Shown: piece by piece, positions 15,874 through 24,756 of the stretch
Numbering within the stretch: the first letter of the stretch is position 1
How the letters are laid out: every line of letters starts with the position of its first letter
Source of the DNA: Glycomyces amatae
GTDB lineage: Bacteria; Actinomycetota; Actinomycetes; Mycobacteriales; Micromonosporaceae
Length of the DNA stretch: 64,000 nucleotides
Direction of reading: 5' to 3'
Assembly: GCF_020991375.1 (NCBI RefSeq)
Contig: NZ_JAJLQZ010000003.1
Coordinates: 186,001-250,000, forward strand
Made by a program: the position numbers and the translations under genes
The notes under the pieces: model-generated
What the model was told of the DNA's origin: nothing
Databases searched by the model: none
What the model saw: only the letters and a program-made list of their open reading frames with translations

Positions 15874-16722
15874 TCAGGGTTCGAGCAGGCGCCGCTTGGC
15901 GAGCTGGAACTCCTCCTCGGTGAGGTGGCCTTCGCGGCGCAGGGCGGCGAGGCGTTCGAGTTCGCCGACCAGCGACGGCTCGGACGCGGGCGCGCCCGTC
16001 TCCGCGGACACGGTGGACGCGACGGTCTCGGCGGTGATCAGCCTGCGGAGCCACGGCAGGGCGGCTCTGGCGCGGGCGGGATCGCCCGCGGGATAGACCG
16101 CCGCGAGGGGCGCCCGCGTCCAGCTCCGCGGGACGCGGACCTCGACGCGGTGCGGGTGGCCGCGACGGTCGCGGAAGGCGAGGGCGGCGGTGCCGACACC
16201 ACTGCCGGACCCGGCGTCCTTGTAGTCCTCCAGCGCGGCGGGGACGCGCTCGCGGCCGAGCAGGGCGGCGAACGCCGCGGACACGCGCAGTTCGTACACC
16301 AGCCCGAGCAGGGCGATGACGGCGCCGACGCCGGCGACCGCGCCCCAGACCTTGATCTCGGTGGACACCTCCGCGGCGGGCAGGCCGCCGGCGACGGCCT
16401 CCCGCCAGCCCGAGATCGAGGCCAGGGGGCCGAGGGCCATGGCGGCGCCGAAGGCGATGGCCCGCAGCGCCGCCAGTGCGAACGCGAAGCATGCGATGTT
16501 CGCGGCGACGCCGCCGATGATCAGGAAGACGCGCGGGTCATCGGTGCTGCACTCGCCGCCCCAGCAGGACCAGGGGATGAGATGGGCTTCGGCGTTGCCC
16601 CGCTGGAGCAGGTACCACGCGGCGAGGCCGCAGGGCAGGGCGAACAGCAGCAGGACGAGGCCGGACTTGGGGGTCCGCGGCGGTGGAGGCGGGGTCACCG
16701 CTCCAGTATCCAGCGCCCGCAC
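15874..16722 (-). CDS. SHOCT-domain membrane protein
   Basis: Uncharacterised membrane protein of about 282 aa. It has a Pro-rich N-terminus (PPPPPRTPKSG) and four hydrophobic segments: LVLLLFALPCGLAAWYLL, VFLIIGGVAANIACFAFALA, an Ala/Gly-rich stretch, and WGAVAGVGAVIALLGLVYEL. A soluble domain follows and the protein ends with a SHOCT motif (LERLAALRREGHLTEEEFQL). SHOCT domains are short C-terminal helices thought to mediate oligomerisation. The start may be GTG 16722 or GTG 16698; both have a close GGAG. It follows the HEAT-repeat gene with 16 bp between them, so they may be co-transcribed. Confidence 0.75.
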   Translation of the reverse strand: MRALDTGAVTPPPPPRTPKSGLVLLLFALPCGLAAWYLLQRGNAEAHLIPWSCWGGECSTDDPRVFLIIGGVAANIACFAFALAALRAIAFGAAMALGPLASISGWREAVAGGLPAAEVSTEIKVWGAVAGVGAVIALLGLVYELRVSAAFAALLGRERVPAALEDYKDAGSGSGVGTAALAFRDRRGHPHRVEVRVPRSWTRAPLAAVYPAGDPARARAALPWLRRLITAETVASTVSAETGAPASEPSLVGELERLAALRREGHLTEEEFQLAKRRLLEP

Positions 16723-16738
16723 CAGCTCCGGGAGACGC

Positions 16739-18502
16739 CTAGCGGTCCGCTCCTCGACCGTTGGCCGAAGACGCGGTGTCCGGCCTCCCGGGCCGGGCGG
16801 TCTCGAGGAGCCAGTCCAGCGTCTGGCGCGTGTCGAGGTACAGGGTGTCGGACCGGGCGCGCATGAGCGCGCGGATCTCGTCGCGGAGCCGGTCGTCCAG
16901 CGGCGCGGTGATCGATGCGGTCCGGTGGCGGCACAGGAGGTCCAGGCCCGTCAGGCCCACGAATGACAGCGGCTGGTCGACGTCGTCGTAGAGGGCCAGG
17001 TCGGCCCAGATGCGGTGCCAGATCCCGTGCGCGCGAAGGAGGGCCACCGCCGCTCGGCGGGTGTGGGCCGGATGCGGGCGCTCGACGAGCTCGCGCAGGG
17101 CGGCGACCGGCGGCAGCAACCGCCGGTCCGCGAGGTGGTCGGCCGCGGCGCGGGCCACCACCGGCGCGGGGTCGAGGAGGAGCCGCGAGAGGTCCCGGTC
17201 GACGCGGAGGTTCTTGAACGCGGTGACGGCGGCCGCCCGGGTCTTCGGGCGCGGGTCTTCGAGGTAGGGCTCGATGAGGTCGGCGTCCTCGGGGCGGCCG
17301 CAGTCGCCCAGGCCCTGGATCACCGGTCGGGGCGCGGACTGCGGGATCTGGAGAAGCGCCCGGTAGTGCGCGGCGGGATCGCGGCCGGCGCGGCGCAGGC
17401 CCCACTGCGCGGTGGCGCGCACGGGTGCACTGCGATCGGTGAGGAGGTCCTCGACGCCGTCGAACCGCGCAACCCTGACCAGTGCGGTGAGCGCGGCGGT
17501 CCGGACCCGGGCCGATCGCGCGGTGAGCAGGGGCCGCAGCAGATCGGGGCGGTCGCGGGCCGAGGCGTGGTCGGCCAGGGCCTCGGCGCACCGCTCCTGC
17601 AGGCGGTCGCCGAACCGCCCGGTCGCGATGGCCTCCAGCAACGGCGCGTCCAGACGTCCCCGCCCGATCAGCGCCTCCCCCGCCCAGCGGGCCGACCGGC
17701 CGTCGGCCGCGGCGAGGACGGCCAGGAGGTCGCCGTCCGGAAGATCGCTCAATGCGGTCAGCACCAGGTCGAACATCGGCGCGGCGCGCATGCGCTTCCG
17801 CAGGCGGTGGGCGAGTGTGAGCACCGCGCCGAACGTCTCGTGATCACCGGCGGCGAGGAGTCGGGGCAGCAGTTCCAGGGCGAGCTCGCGGATCGGCGCC
17901 ACATGGTCGACGGCGCGGAGCAGCACCAGCGGGTACAGCTGCGGGTGCTCCACCACGTGCGGCAGCGCCTCGGCGCGCCGACGGCCGTCCGCCGCCGACA
18001 TCGCCAAGGCGAGCCCGAGCGGCGTCTCGGGCACGGGCGCACCGGCATCGATGACGTCGATCCGGTCGCTTCGGTACATGGTCCAGGTCCGCACGTCGTC
18101 GTCGAACGCCGCCCACGCGCGTGGGCCCGATGCGAGCAGTCCGTCCAGAGCGGTCCGGGCGCGGTCGCCGTCGTCGGCGGCGTCGAGCAGTCGGAGCACC
18201 GCGGGATTCCTGAGCCGGTCGGGGGTGCCGCCGGACCGGGAGGCGGTGGCCGCGAGCGCCTTGGTCCGGTACCGGGGCCTGTCCATCGCGGCAGGCCAAC
18301 TCGGCGCAGCGTCCGTTCGGCGCGAAGCCAGACCCTTGATCGCCAGCGTCAACGCGATGGCCCCCGCCAGGATGAGGGGAACGCCGCCGACGCGGTCGGC
18401 GAAGCCGATCGCGGCCGCGAAGACCAGCGCCGCCGCGGCCAAGAGGACCGTGCCGAACCGACGCCGCCGGTCCGGGCGCGACCGGCGGCGTCGGCGGATC
18501 AC
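16739..18502 (-). CDS. HEAT-repeat protein with N-terminal membrane hairpin
   Basis: Protein of 587 aa. A very basic N-terminus (RRRRRSRPDRRRRF) precedes two hydrophobic helices (about residues 18-56, with VLLAAAALVFAAAIGF and VPLILAGAIALTLAI). The remaining 500 residues are alpha-helical repeats of HEAT type, such as LRPLLTARSARVRTAALTAL and RPKTRAAAVTAFKNLR. Such repeats usually form protein-binding scaffolds. The start is a GTG at 18502. It is divergent from the DUF4132 gene and upstream of the SHOCT membrane protein. Function is unknown. Confidence 0.72.
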   Translation of the reverse strand: MIRRRRRSRPDRRRRFGTVLLAAAALVFAAAIGFADRVGGVPLILAGAIALTLAIKGLASRRTDAAPSWPAAMDRPRYRTKALAATASRSGGTPDRLRNPAVLRLLDAADDGDRARTALDGLLASGPRAWAAFDDDVRTWTMYRSDRIDVIDAGAPVPETPLGLALAMSAADGRRRAEALPHVVEHPQLYPLVLLRAVDHVAPIRELALELLPRLLAAGDHETFGAVLTLAHRLRKRMRAAPMFDLVLTALSDLPDGDLLAVLAAADGRSARWAGEALIGRGRLDAPLLEAIATGRFGDRLQERCAEALADHASARDRPDLLRPLLTARSARVRTAALTALVRVARFDGVEDLLTDRSAPVRATAQWGLRRAGRDPAAHYRALLQIPQSAPRPVIQGLGDCGRPEDADLIEPYLEDPRPKTRAAAVTAFKNLRVDRDLSRLLLDPAPVVARAAADHLADRRLLPPVAALRELVERPHPAHTRRAAVALLRAHGIWHRIWADLALYDDVDQPLSFVGLTGLDLLCRHRTASITAPLDDRLRDEIRALMRARSDTLYLDTRQTLDWLLETARPGRPDTASSANGRGADR

Positions 18503-18643
18503 CGGTGAAGGGGACGTGGGTATGGCTCCAGGGGTGTCGAGGGAGCGCCAGCATAGCCACCGGCGGCGTCCGTTCGCGAACCGTTATCGCCGTGTGCGGG
18601 ACGACGGGACGCGGCGGGCGACACGGATGTCGCACCCGTTCCC

Positions 18644-18649
18644 TACTGT
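18644..18649 (+). promoter_or_regulatory. Leaderless -10 box for the DUF4132 gene
   Basis: TACTGT lies 7 nt before GTG 18657 and no Shine-Dalgarno sequence is present. This supports GTG 18657 as both transcription and translation start. Confidence 0.5.
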
Positions 18650-18656
18650 TGCGGCC

Positions 18657-21600
18657 GTGGATCAGATGAACTCCTTGCCAGATGAAGACCGCCTCCTCAT
18701 GCCCGACGAGTGGCGGGCCGAGCTCCTCCCCCGGCGCGGCGTGCGGCCAGGCGACGCCTTCGAGCCCGACCCCGACGATCCGGCGTTCTGGCGCGAGCTC
18801 GTCGGCGACCATGAGGCCGCGCTGCGGTCGGCGTTCACCGCCGCGGGGGTCCGCGAGGGCGCCGAGTACCTCGACGGGGGGCCGAATCCCCGCGGCGCCG
18901 GACTCGTCGCCGCCCTGGTGGCGCCCCCGGGCTCGCGATACGCCGCCCCTAGCGTGCGCCCCGCCTTCGGCGCGTGGCTCGAGGAGCACGGCCTGCCGTT
19001 CGCGGTCGGCGCCGCGCTGTCCTTCCTGTCCTTCGAGGACGATGAGAAGGGCTCGACGATCCCGCCGCACCAGACGCTCGCGGAGTACGGCGGGCGGCGA
19101 ATCCGGGAGCGGCCCCTCGAGATGATGAACATCGTCCTCTACCGGAACCAGGACCTCCGCACGCTGCGGGGGCTGCTCGCCGACGCCCCCGACGAGGTGT
19201 ACGCGCAGGCCGAGGCGGTGGTGGAGCGGCTGCGCGACAGCGGGTCCCGCCGATACCTGGCCGCCTTCCTCATGCCGCGGACCGACTGGATCGAAGAGAC
19301 CGCCGGCGACCTCGCCGCCCTGCCGCACAAGGGCCGCCTCGTGACGGGACTCGCGCACTCGGCGACCTCGCGGGCCCAGCTCACGGCGATGGGCATGAGC
19401 CGCATCGAACCCCACGAGCACGCAGTGGAGGTCATCGCACCGCTGCTCGACGGGATCGGCGTCGAGGCGCTGCCGCTCCTGACCGACCGGCCGAAGAGCC
19501 CGCTCGACGCCGACCAGCGTCGGATCCGCTTCGAGGCCGTCGCGATGATCCCGCACGACGAGGCCGTGGGGCACCTGGTCGAGCACCTCGCCGAGGAGTT
19601 CGCCTTCGACTCGGCCGCCGCGGCGGCGGCGCGGTTCCCCGTGCGGACGCTCCGCGCCGTCGCCGCCCATGCTCCCGGGGCCCCGCCCGAGCGCCGTCCG
19701 CTGCTCGCGAGCCTCGTGTCACGCGCCGATCCGCGCGCGCACGACGCCCTCGCCGACGGCGAGCGGGCCGCGCTGGCCGAACTCCGCGCGCAGGTGCGGC
19801 CCGTTCCCGAAGCCCTCGAAGCGGACCTTCCCGAGCTGCTCGTTCGTCCACCTTGGACCGTGAAGCGGCCCGAGCGCAAGCCCATGGTCGTCAAGGGGCT
19901 CGAGGCCGATCCCGAGAGCCGTGTGGTCTGGGCTCCCGGGGAGCGCGAGCGGTACCTCGCGAACGCCGCCGCGCGCGCCCCCGAGGTCGAGGACTGGGAC
20001 GAGTACGCCGCGCGCCTCTCCGGGTACCGGCGCAACCGCGACATCGGCGTGATCGTGGCCTACGGGCCCGAGAAGCTGGCCGAGGAGTACGTCGAGGCCT
20101 GGAACGGCGACCTCGGCGACTACGACGAGGAGCGGTCCGCCGCCCGCGCCCAGGCCGTCCTCGCCCGCCACGGCGACGCGGTGGGCCACCACGTGGTCGC
20201 CCACCTGGTGCGGAACGTGAAGTCCGGCGCGCTCATGGGGCCGGTCCGCTCCCCCGAGGCCGCCCGGATCGCGGCCCACTGGTTCGCGAACGTCAAGTCC
20301 GCCCGGGACCACGGCGCCGCCTGGCTCGACCGGCACGGGGCGGCGGCCGCGAAGCTGCTGGTGCCGAGCGCCCTCGACCGCTCCAAGACGCGTCGCGGCC
20401 CGGCGGAGGTCGCACTGCTGCGCATCGCCGAGACGCATGGGGCCGAAGCGGTCCTGGACGCCGCCGGAGCCTACGGCGAGCCCGCCCGCGCAGGGGTCGC
20501 GGCGCTCCTCGATGCCGGGCCCGTGGACCTGCTGCCCGACCGGGTCCCGAACCCGGGCAGGTGGTTCGACCCGGTCCTGCTCCCGCAGGTACTGCTGCGC
20601 GGCGGCGAACACGCGCTGCCGGAGGCCTCGCTGCGGCACGTCGCGGTGGTCCTGGGGATCGCCGTCGGCATGTCGGACGACCCGCGCCTCGCGGTGCTCG
20701 CCGAGACCTGCGACCGCGACTCGCTGCGCCGGTTCTCCTGGGCCCTGTTCGAGCAGTGGATCGCCGGGGGCGCTCCCGCGGCCGACAACTGGACCCTGGG
20801 GGCGCTCGGGCACTTCGGCGACGACGAGACCGTCGCCCGCCTGACGCCGCTGGTCAAGGAGTGGCCCGGGCAGAGCCAGCACCACCGCGCCGTCGCGGGC
20901 CTGCGGGTCCTGGGCGGCATCGGGTCCGAGGCGGCGCTGCGGGCCATGCAGCACATCTCGCAGCGCGCCAAGTTCAAGGCCATCAAAGCCGAAGCGGCGC
21001 AGCAGATGGAGGTCATCGCGGGCAGGCTCGGGCTCACCCGCGAGCAGCTCGCCGACCGGCTCCTGCCCGACTTCGGGCTCGGCGAGGACGGCGCGCTCGT
21101 GCTCGACTACGGGCCGCGCCGGTTCCGCGTGGTCTTCGACGAGCAGTTGAAGCCGCACGTCGCCGACGAGTCGGGCAGGCCGCGCAAGACGCTGCCGAAG
21201 CCGGGCACCAAGGACGACCCCGAGCTGGCGGGCGCCGCATACAAGCGGTTCGGCGAGCTGAAGAAGGAGCTGCGCACGGTCTCGGTCGACCAGGTGCGGC
21301 GCCTCGAGGCCGCGATGGTCAACGCGCGCACCTGGACCCGCGAGGAGTTCGAGCGGTACCTCCACGGCCACCCGCTCATGCGGCACCTGGTCCGGCGCAT
21401 GGTCTGGCTCGCCGAGGCCGGCGGGGCTCGGTTCGGGTTCCGGGTCGCCGAGGACGGTTCGCTGAGCGACGCCGAGGACGAGGCGGTCGCGCTGCCCGAG
21501 GGCGCCGCGGTCCGCCTGGCGCACCCGGTCGACCTGACGCCCGAGGAGGGCGCCGCGTGGGGCCGGCTCCTCGCCGACTACGAGATCCTGCAACCGTTCG

Positions 21601-21989
21601 AGCAGCTGGGCCGCCCGGTCATGGCGTTCACCGAGGAGGAGCTGGCGACCGGTCGGCTGGAGCGCTTCGAGGGGGCCGTGGTGCCGGCCGGAAGCATCCT
21701 CGGGCTCACCGGGCACGGATGGGTGCGCGGGCGGCCGCAGGACAACGGCACCGAGTTCGGGTTCCACTTCCCGCTGCCCGCGGGCGGATTCGTGGCCGTG
21801 GCGCTGGACCCGGGCCTCCAGATCGGCATGGGCGCCGATGTGGACGACCAGCGGCTGTCGGCGGTGCGCCTGACGGACCGGGTCAACGGCTACTACCGCG
21901 GGCTGGACGGCGGCCGCCCCGCCGCGATCGACCCGGTGACCGCCTCCGAGGTGCTCGCCGCCCTCGACCGGATCACCGCGAAGGGGTAG
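18657..21989 (+). CDS. DUF4132 domain-containing protein
   Basis: Large cytoplasmic protein of about 1110 aa. The central region is helical and Ala/Arg/Glu-rich. The C-terminal 230 residues match the DUF4132 module, with AAYKRFGELKKELRTVSVDQ, ARTWTREEFERYLHGHPLMR and later ILQPFEQLGRPV. The family is known from E. coli MolR-like proteins and lacks a defined activity. GTG 18657 fits a leaderless start; ATG 18666 is an alternative only three codons in. A strong hairpin follows the stop. It is divergent from a HEAT-repeat membrane protein gene, and a functional link is possible but unproven. Confidence 0.82.
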   Translation: MDQMNSLPDEDRLLMPDEWRAELLPRRGVRPGDAFEPDPDDPAFWRELVGDHEAALRSAFTAAGVREGAEYLDGGPNPRGAGLVAALVAPPGSRYAAPSVRPAFGAWLEEHGLPFAVGAALSFLSFEDDEKGSTIPPHQTLAEYGGRRIRERPLEMMNIVLYRNQDLRTLRGLLADAPDEVYAQAEAVVERLRDSGSRRYLAAFLMPRTDWIEETAGDLAALPHKGRLVTGLAHSATSRAQLTAMGMSRIEPHEHAVEVIAPLLDGIGVEALPLLTDRPKSPLDADQRRIRFEAVAMIPHDEAVGHLVEHLAEEFAFDSAAAAAARFPVRTLRAVAAHAPGAPPERRPLLASLVSRADPRAHDALADGERAALAELRAQVRPVPEALEADLPELLVRPPWTVKRPERKPMVVKGLEADPESRVVWAPGERERYLANAAARAPEVEDWDEYAARLSGYRRNRDIGVIVAYGPEKLAEEYVEAWNGDLGDYDEERSAARAQAVLARHGDAVGHHVVAHLVRNVKSGALMGPVRSPEAARIAAHWFANVKSARDHGAAWLDRHGAAAAKLLVPSALDRSKTRRGPAEVALLRIAETHGAEAVLDAAGAYGEPARAGVAALLDAGPVDLLPDRVPNPGRWFDPVLLPQVLLRGGEHALPEASLRHVAVVLGIAVGMSDDPRLAVLAETCDRDSLRRFSWALFEQWIAGGAPAADNWTLGALGHFGDDETVARLTPLVKEWPGQSQHHRAVAGLRVLGGIGSEAALRAMQHISQRAKFKAIKAEAAQQMEVIAGRLGLTREQLADRLLPDFGLGEDGALVLDYGPRRFRVVFDEQLKPHVADESGRPRKTLPKPGTKDDPELAGAAYKRFGELKKELRTVSVDQVRRLEAAMVNARTWTREEFERYLHGHPLMRHLVRRMVWLAEAGGARFGFRVAEDGSLSDAEDEAVALPEGAAVRLAHPVDLTPEEGAAWGRLLADYEILQPFEQLGRPVMAFTEEELATGRLERFEGAVVPAGSILGLTGHGWVRGRPQDNGTEFGFHFPLPAGGFVAVALDPGLQIGMGADVDDQRLSAVRLTDRVNGYYRGLDGGRPAAIDPVTASEVLAALDRITAKG

Positions 21990-22010
21990 TCCGGGACCGA
22001 TCCGCGAGGA

Positions 22011-22035
22011 CGGCGCCCCTGTCGCGGGGGCGCCG
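22011..22035. terminator. Hairpin terminator after the DUF4132 gene
   Basis: CGGCGCCCC (22011-22019) pairs with GGGGCGCCG (22027-22035) over a 7-nt loop, 21 bp past the DUF4132 stop and followed by TTCCGCGTTTC. It may also serve the convergent Nudix regulator gene ending at 22108. Confidence 0.7.
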
Positions 22036-22107
22036 TTCCGCGTTTCGGGCGGCGTGGACCGCGTCCGGCGCCCTTCCGTGCAGTGTGGAGTTTGGAGTGG
22101 AGCGCGT

Positions 22108-22785
22108 TCAATCGTCCTTGCGGCGCAGGATCGGGGGGTTCAGGAGCGCGGCGTCGCCGCGCCGGTAGAGCTTGGCCGGGCGGCCGGGCTCGCCCTCGGT
22201 GGAGCGGCCGGTGGGCTCCACGAAGCCGGGGGCGGAGGTGGCCTTGCGGTGGAAGTTGCGCGGATCGATCGTCTCGCCCCAGACCGCCTCGTAGACCTGG
22301 CGCAGCGCGGCGACGGTGAACTCGGGCGGGCAGAAGGCGGTGGCGAGCGGTGTGTACTCCAGTTTGGACCGGGCGCGTTCGACGCCGTCGGCGAGGATGC
22401 GGTCGTGGTCGAACGCCAGGTGCTGCCCGCCGATCGGCCGCCATTCGGCCGCCGCCGCGTCCGTGCCCGCCAGCGGGGCGGGGAGGTCGGGCAGGAGCGC
22501 CAGGTAGGCGACCGTGACCACGCGCCCGCGCGGGTCGCGGTCGGGCGCGCCGTAGCTGGCGAGCTGCTCGAGGTGTCCGCCCGGCCAGGCCAGGCCGGTC
22601 TCCTCGGCGAGCTCGCGCCGCGCCGCGGCGGCCAGGTCCTCGTCGGCGTGGACGAATCCGCCCGGCAGGGCCCATCGGTCGAGGTGCGGTTCGATGCCGC
22701 GCCGCACCAGCAGCACGCGCAGCTCGCCCTCCTGGACCGTGAGGACCACCAGGTCGACAGTGACCGCGAACACCGGATAACTCAT
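22108..22785 (-). CDS. Nudix-winged-helix regulator (NrtR-like)
   Basis: Two-domain protein of 225 aa. Residues 1-140 form a Nudix domain with an intact Nudix box beginning GGFVHADEDLAAAA and ending RRELAEETGL (about residues 42-65), matching the full consensus. The C-terminal part (FTVAALRQVYEAVWGETIDP, then NFHRKATSAPGFVEPTG) is the winged-helix DNA-binding domain of NrtR-type regulators. These sense ADP-ribose or related nucleotides and control NAD metabolism genes. ATG 22785 is preceded by AAGGTGG. It is divergent from an SPFH and NAD-kinase-like pair across a long inverted repeat, its likely operator. An intact Nudix box means it may also be an active hydrolase. Confidence 0.85.
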   Translation of the reverse strand: MSYPVFAVTVDLVVLTVQEGELRVLLVRRGIEPHLDRWALPGGFVHADEDLAAAARRELAEETGLAWPGGHLEQLASYGAPDRDPRGRVVTVAYLALLPDLPAPLAGTDAAAAEWRPIGGQHLAFDHDRILADGVERARSKLEYTPLATAFCPPEFTVAALRQVYEAVWGETIDPRNFHRKATSAPGFVEPTGRSTEGEPGRPAKLYRRGDAALLNPPILRRKDD

Positions 22786-22832
22786 TATCACCACCTTGAC
22801 GATAAGGTAGCACACGAGTTATCGTCAAGGTG
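22776..22832. promoter_or_regulatory. Inverted-repeat operator between Nudix regulator and SPFH gene
   Basis: CACCTTGACGATAA (22792-22805) and TTATCGTCAAGGTG (22819-22832) are perfect 14-nt arms 13 nt apart. A second small inverted repeat, GATAA-ctca-TTATC, covers 22776-22789 across the regulator's start codon. The region is AT-rich for this genome. Occupancy would cover the regulator's ribosome-binding site and the promoter of the SPFH operon. Confidence 0.7.
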
Positions 22833-22852
22833 ATGAGAAAAGGAGGCCCCTC

Positions 22853-23854
22853 ATGGCCGATGTAACGAGACTGCTGTTCCTGCGCCACTTCCGCGGCACC
22901 CCCACCGTGTGGATCCGGTACGAGAAGCAGGGCCGCCCCGCCAAGGAGGGCACCGGCCAGTCGTTCTGGTACCGCCCGCTGGTGGCGGTGCTCTCGGAGG
23001 TCCCGGTGGACGACCGGGAGCTGCCGCTGCTGTTCCACGCCCGCACCGCCGACTTCGCCGACGTCACCGTCCAGGCCACGGTGACCTACCGGATCGCCGA
23101 TCCGGCGCTGGCCGCCGCCAGGCTGGACTTCTCCGTCGACCCCTACCGCGGCCGGGCGCGGGCCCGGCCGCTCGACCAGGTCGCGACCCTCCTCACCGAA
23201 CTGGCCCAGCAGCCCGCGATCGACCTGCTGGCCCGCCTGCCGCTGGCCGAGGCGCTCACCGTCGCCGTCCCGCAGCTGCGGGAGGCCGTCGCCGAGGCGC
23301 TCTCGGACGACGCGCGCCTCGCCGACATCGGCGTCGCCGTGGTCAGCGCCCGCGTGGTGTCGGTCCGGCCCGAGCCGGAGCTGGAGCGGTCGCTCCAGAC
23401 CCCGACGCGGGAGGCCGTGCAGCAGGACGCGGACAAGGCCACGTACGCGCGGCGGGCCCAGGCCGTGGAGCAGGAGCGGGCGATCGCCGAGAACGAGCTC
23501 CAGAACAAGATCGAGCTGGCCCGCCGCGAGCAGCAGCTGGTCGAGCAGAAGGGCGCCAACGACCGGCGGTCGGCCGAGCTGGCCGCGGCCGCCGGGCTCG
23601 CCGCCGCGCAGGGCGAGGCGGAGCGCGAGCGCACGCTCGCGGCCGCCCACGCCGACAAGGTGCGGTCGGTGGGCGCGGCGGAGGCCGAGGCCGAGGCGGC
23701 CCGCATGGCCGCCTACCGGGACCTGCCGCCGACGGTGTTGCAGGCGCTGGCGCTGCGCGAGCTCGCGGGCCAGATGCCCGAGATCGGCCAGCTCACGATC
23801 ACCCCGGACCTCCTCACCGGGGCCCTGTCGCGACTCGCGGACGGCTCGCGGTGA
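22853..23854 (+). CDS. SPFH/band-7 domain protein
   Basis: Protein of 333 aa. The N-terminal two-thirds is an SPFH domain (LPLLFHARTADFADVTVQAT then VTYRIADPALAAARLDFSVD). A long charged coiled coil (about residues 185-285, rich in Glu, Ala, Arg and Gln) follows, as in flotillin-like proteins that form large membrane-associated assemblies. There is no obvious transmembrane helix, so it may attach through partners. AAAAGGAGG lies before the ATG. Its stop overlaps the start of the NAD-kinase-like gene (GTGA). Both are divergent from a Nudix regulator, suggesting a nucleotide-responsive unit. Confidence 0.85.
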   Translation: MADVTRLLFLRHFRGTPTVWIRYEKQGRPAKEGTGQSFWYRPLVAVLSEVPVDDRELPLLFHARTADFADVTVQATVTYRIADPALAAARLDFSVDPYRGRARARPLDQVATLLTELAQQPAIDLLARLPLAEALTVAVPQLREAVAEALSDDARLADIGVAVVSARVVSVRPEPELERSLQTPTREAVQQDADKATYARRAQAVEQERAIAENELQNKIELARREQQLVEQKGANDRRSAELAAAAGLAAAQGEAERERTLAAAHADKVRSVGAAEAEAEAARMAAYRDLPPTVLQALALRELAGQMPEIGQLTITPDLLTGALSRLADGSR

Positions 23855-24756
23855 CCGGGACGCTGGCCCCGAGGGTGGTGGTGGTCAGCCGCCGCAGCGA
23901 ACTGGACGAGCTGCTCGTCCGGCACGGCACCCGCGCGGCGGCCGACCACTTCCTGCGCCAGCGCGGGCGCGACCTGGACGAGGTCGCCGCCCGGCACGAG
24001 GCGCTGGAGGCGGCCCTCACCGCGGTGGACGCGGCGGTCCCGGCCGACTGGCGCCGGGGCCGGGTGGACCGGGAGGACCTCCCCCGGTTCCTGTTCGGAC
24101 CGGAGGACCTGGTCGTCGCCGTCGGCCAGGACGGCCTGGTGGCCAACCTCGCGAAGTACCTGGACGGGCAGCCGGTGATCGGGGTGGACCCCGAGCCGGG
24201 CCGGGGCCTCGGCGTGCTGATCCGGTTCCGGGCCGACTCGGTCGGCGCCGCGCTCCGGGCGGCGGCCGCGGAGACGGCGGCGGTCCGGCGGCTCACCATG
24301 GTCTCCGCCCGCCTCGACGACGGGCAGGAGCTGGCCGGCCTCAACGAGGTGTACGCGGGCCACAGCGGGCACCAGTCCGCGCGGTACCGGCTCGTCGCCG
24401 CCGACGGGCGCGGCGAGCGCCAGTCCTCGTCCGGCGTGCTCGTCGGCACGGGCACGGGGGCCACCGGCTGGACCGCCTCCATCGCGGCCGAACGGCACCG
24501 GGGCGAGGCGCTGCCGGACCCGGAGGAGCGGTCCCTGTCCTGGTTCGTGCGGGAGGCGTGGCCCTCGCCCGCGACCGGCACCGACCTGACCGCCGGGAGG
24601 CTCCAGGCGGGCGAGCGGCTGCGGCTGGTCTGCGAGAGCGAGCGGCTCGTGGTCTTCGCCGACGGCGTCGAGTCCGACCACCTCACCGTCACCTGGGGCC
24701 AGCAGATCACGATCGGGCTGGCCGACCGGCGCCTCCGCCTGGTCGTCCCCGGGTAG
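23851..24756 (+). CDS. NAD kinase-like protein (ATP-NAD/AcoX kinase fold)
   Basis: Protein of 301 aa that appears related to NAD kinases. VVAVGQDGLVANLAKYLDGQ (about residues 88-107) aligns with the GGDGT substrate-binding loop, followed by VIGVDPEPGRGLGVL. LNEVYAGH (164-171) resembles the NEV segment, and SGVLVGTGTGATGW (194-207) resembles the family's STPTGSTAY loop. The first Gly-Gly-Asp is changed to Gly-Gln-Asp, so the catalytic details may differ from true NAD kinase. The GTG overlaps the SPFH stop by 4 bp. The pairing with a Nudix NrtR-like regulator supports an NAD-related role. Substrate is uncertain. Confidence 0.72.
   Translation: MTGTLAPRVVVVSRRSELDELLVRHGTRAAADHFLRQRGRDLDEVAARHEALEAALTAVDAAVPADWRRGRVDREDLPRFLFGPEDLVVAVGQDGLVANLAKYLDGQPVIGVDPEPGRGLGVLIRFRADSVGAALRAAAAETAAVRRLTMVSARLDDGQELAGLNEVYAGHSGHQSARYRLVAADGRGERQSSSGVLVGTGTGATGWTASIAAERHRGEALPDPEERSLSWFVREAWPSPATGTDLTAGRLQAGERLRLVCESERLVVFADGVESDHLTVTWGQQITIGLADRRLRLVVPG

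Noticed and set aside
19719-21767. 682-codon minus-strand frame opposite the DUF4132 gene
   Set aside because: Antisense shadow; DUF4132 motifs lie on the plus strand.
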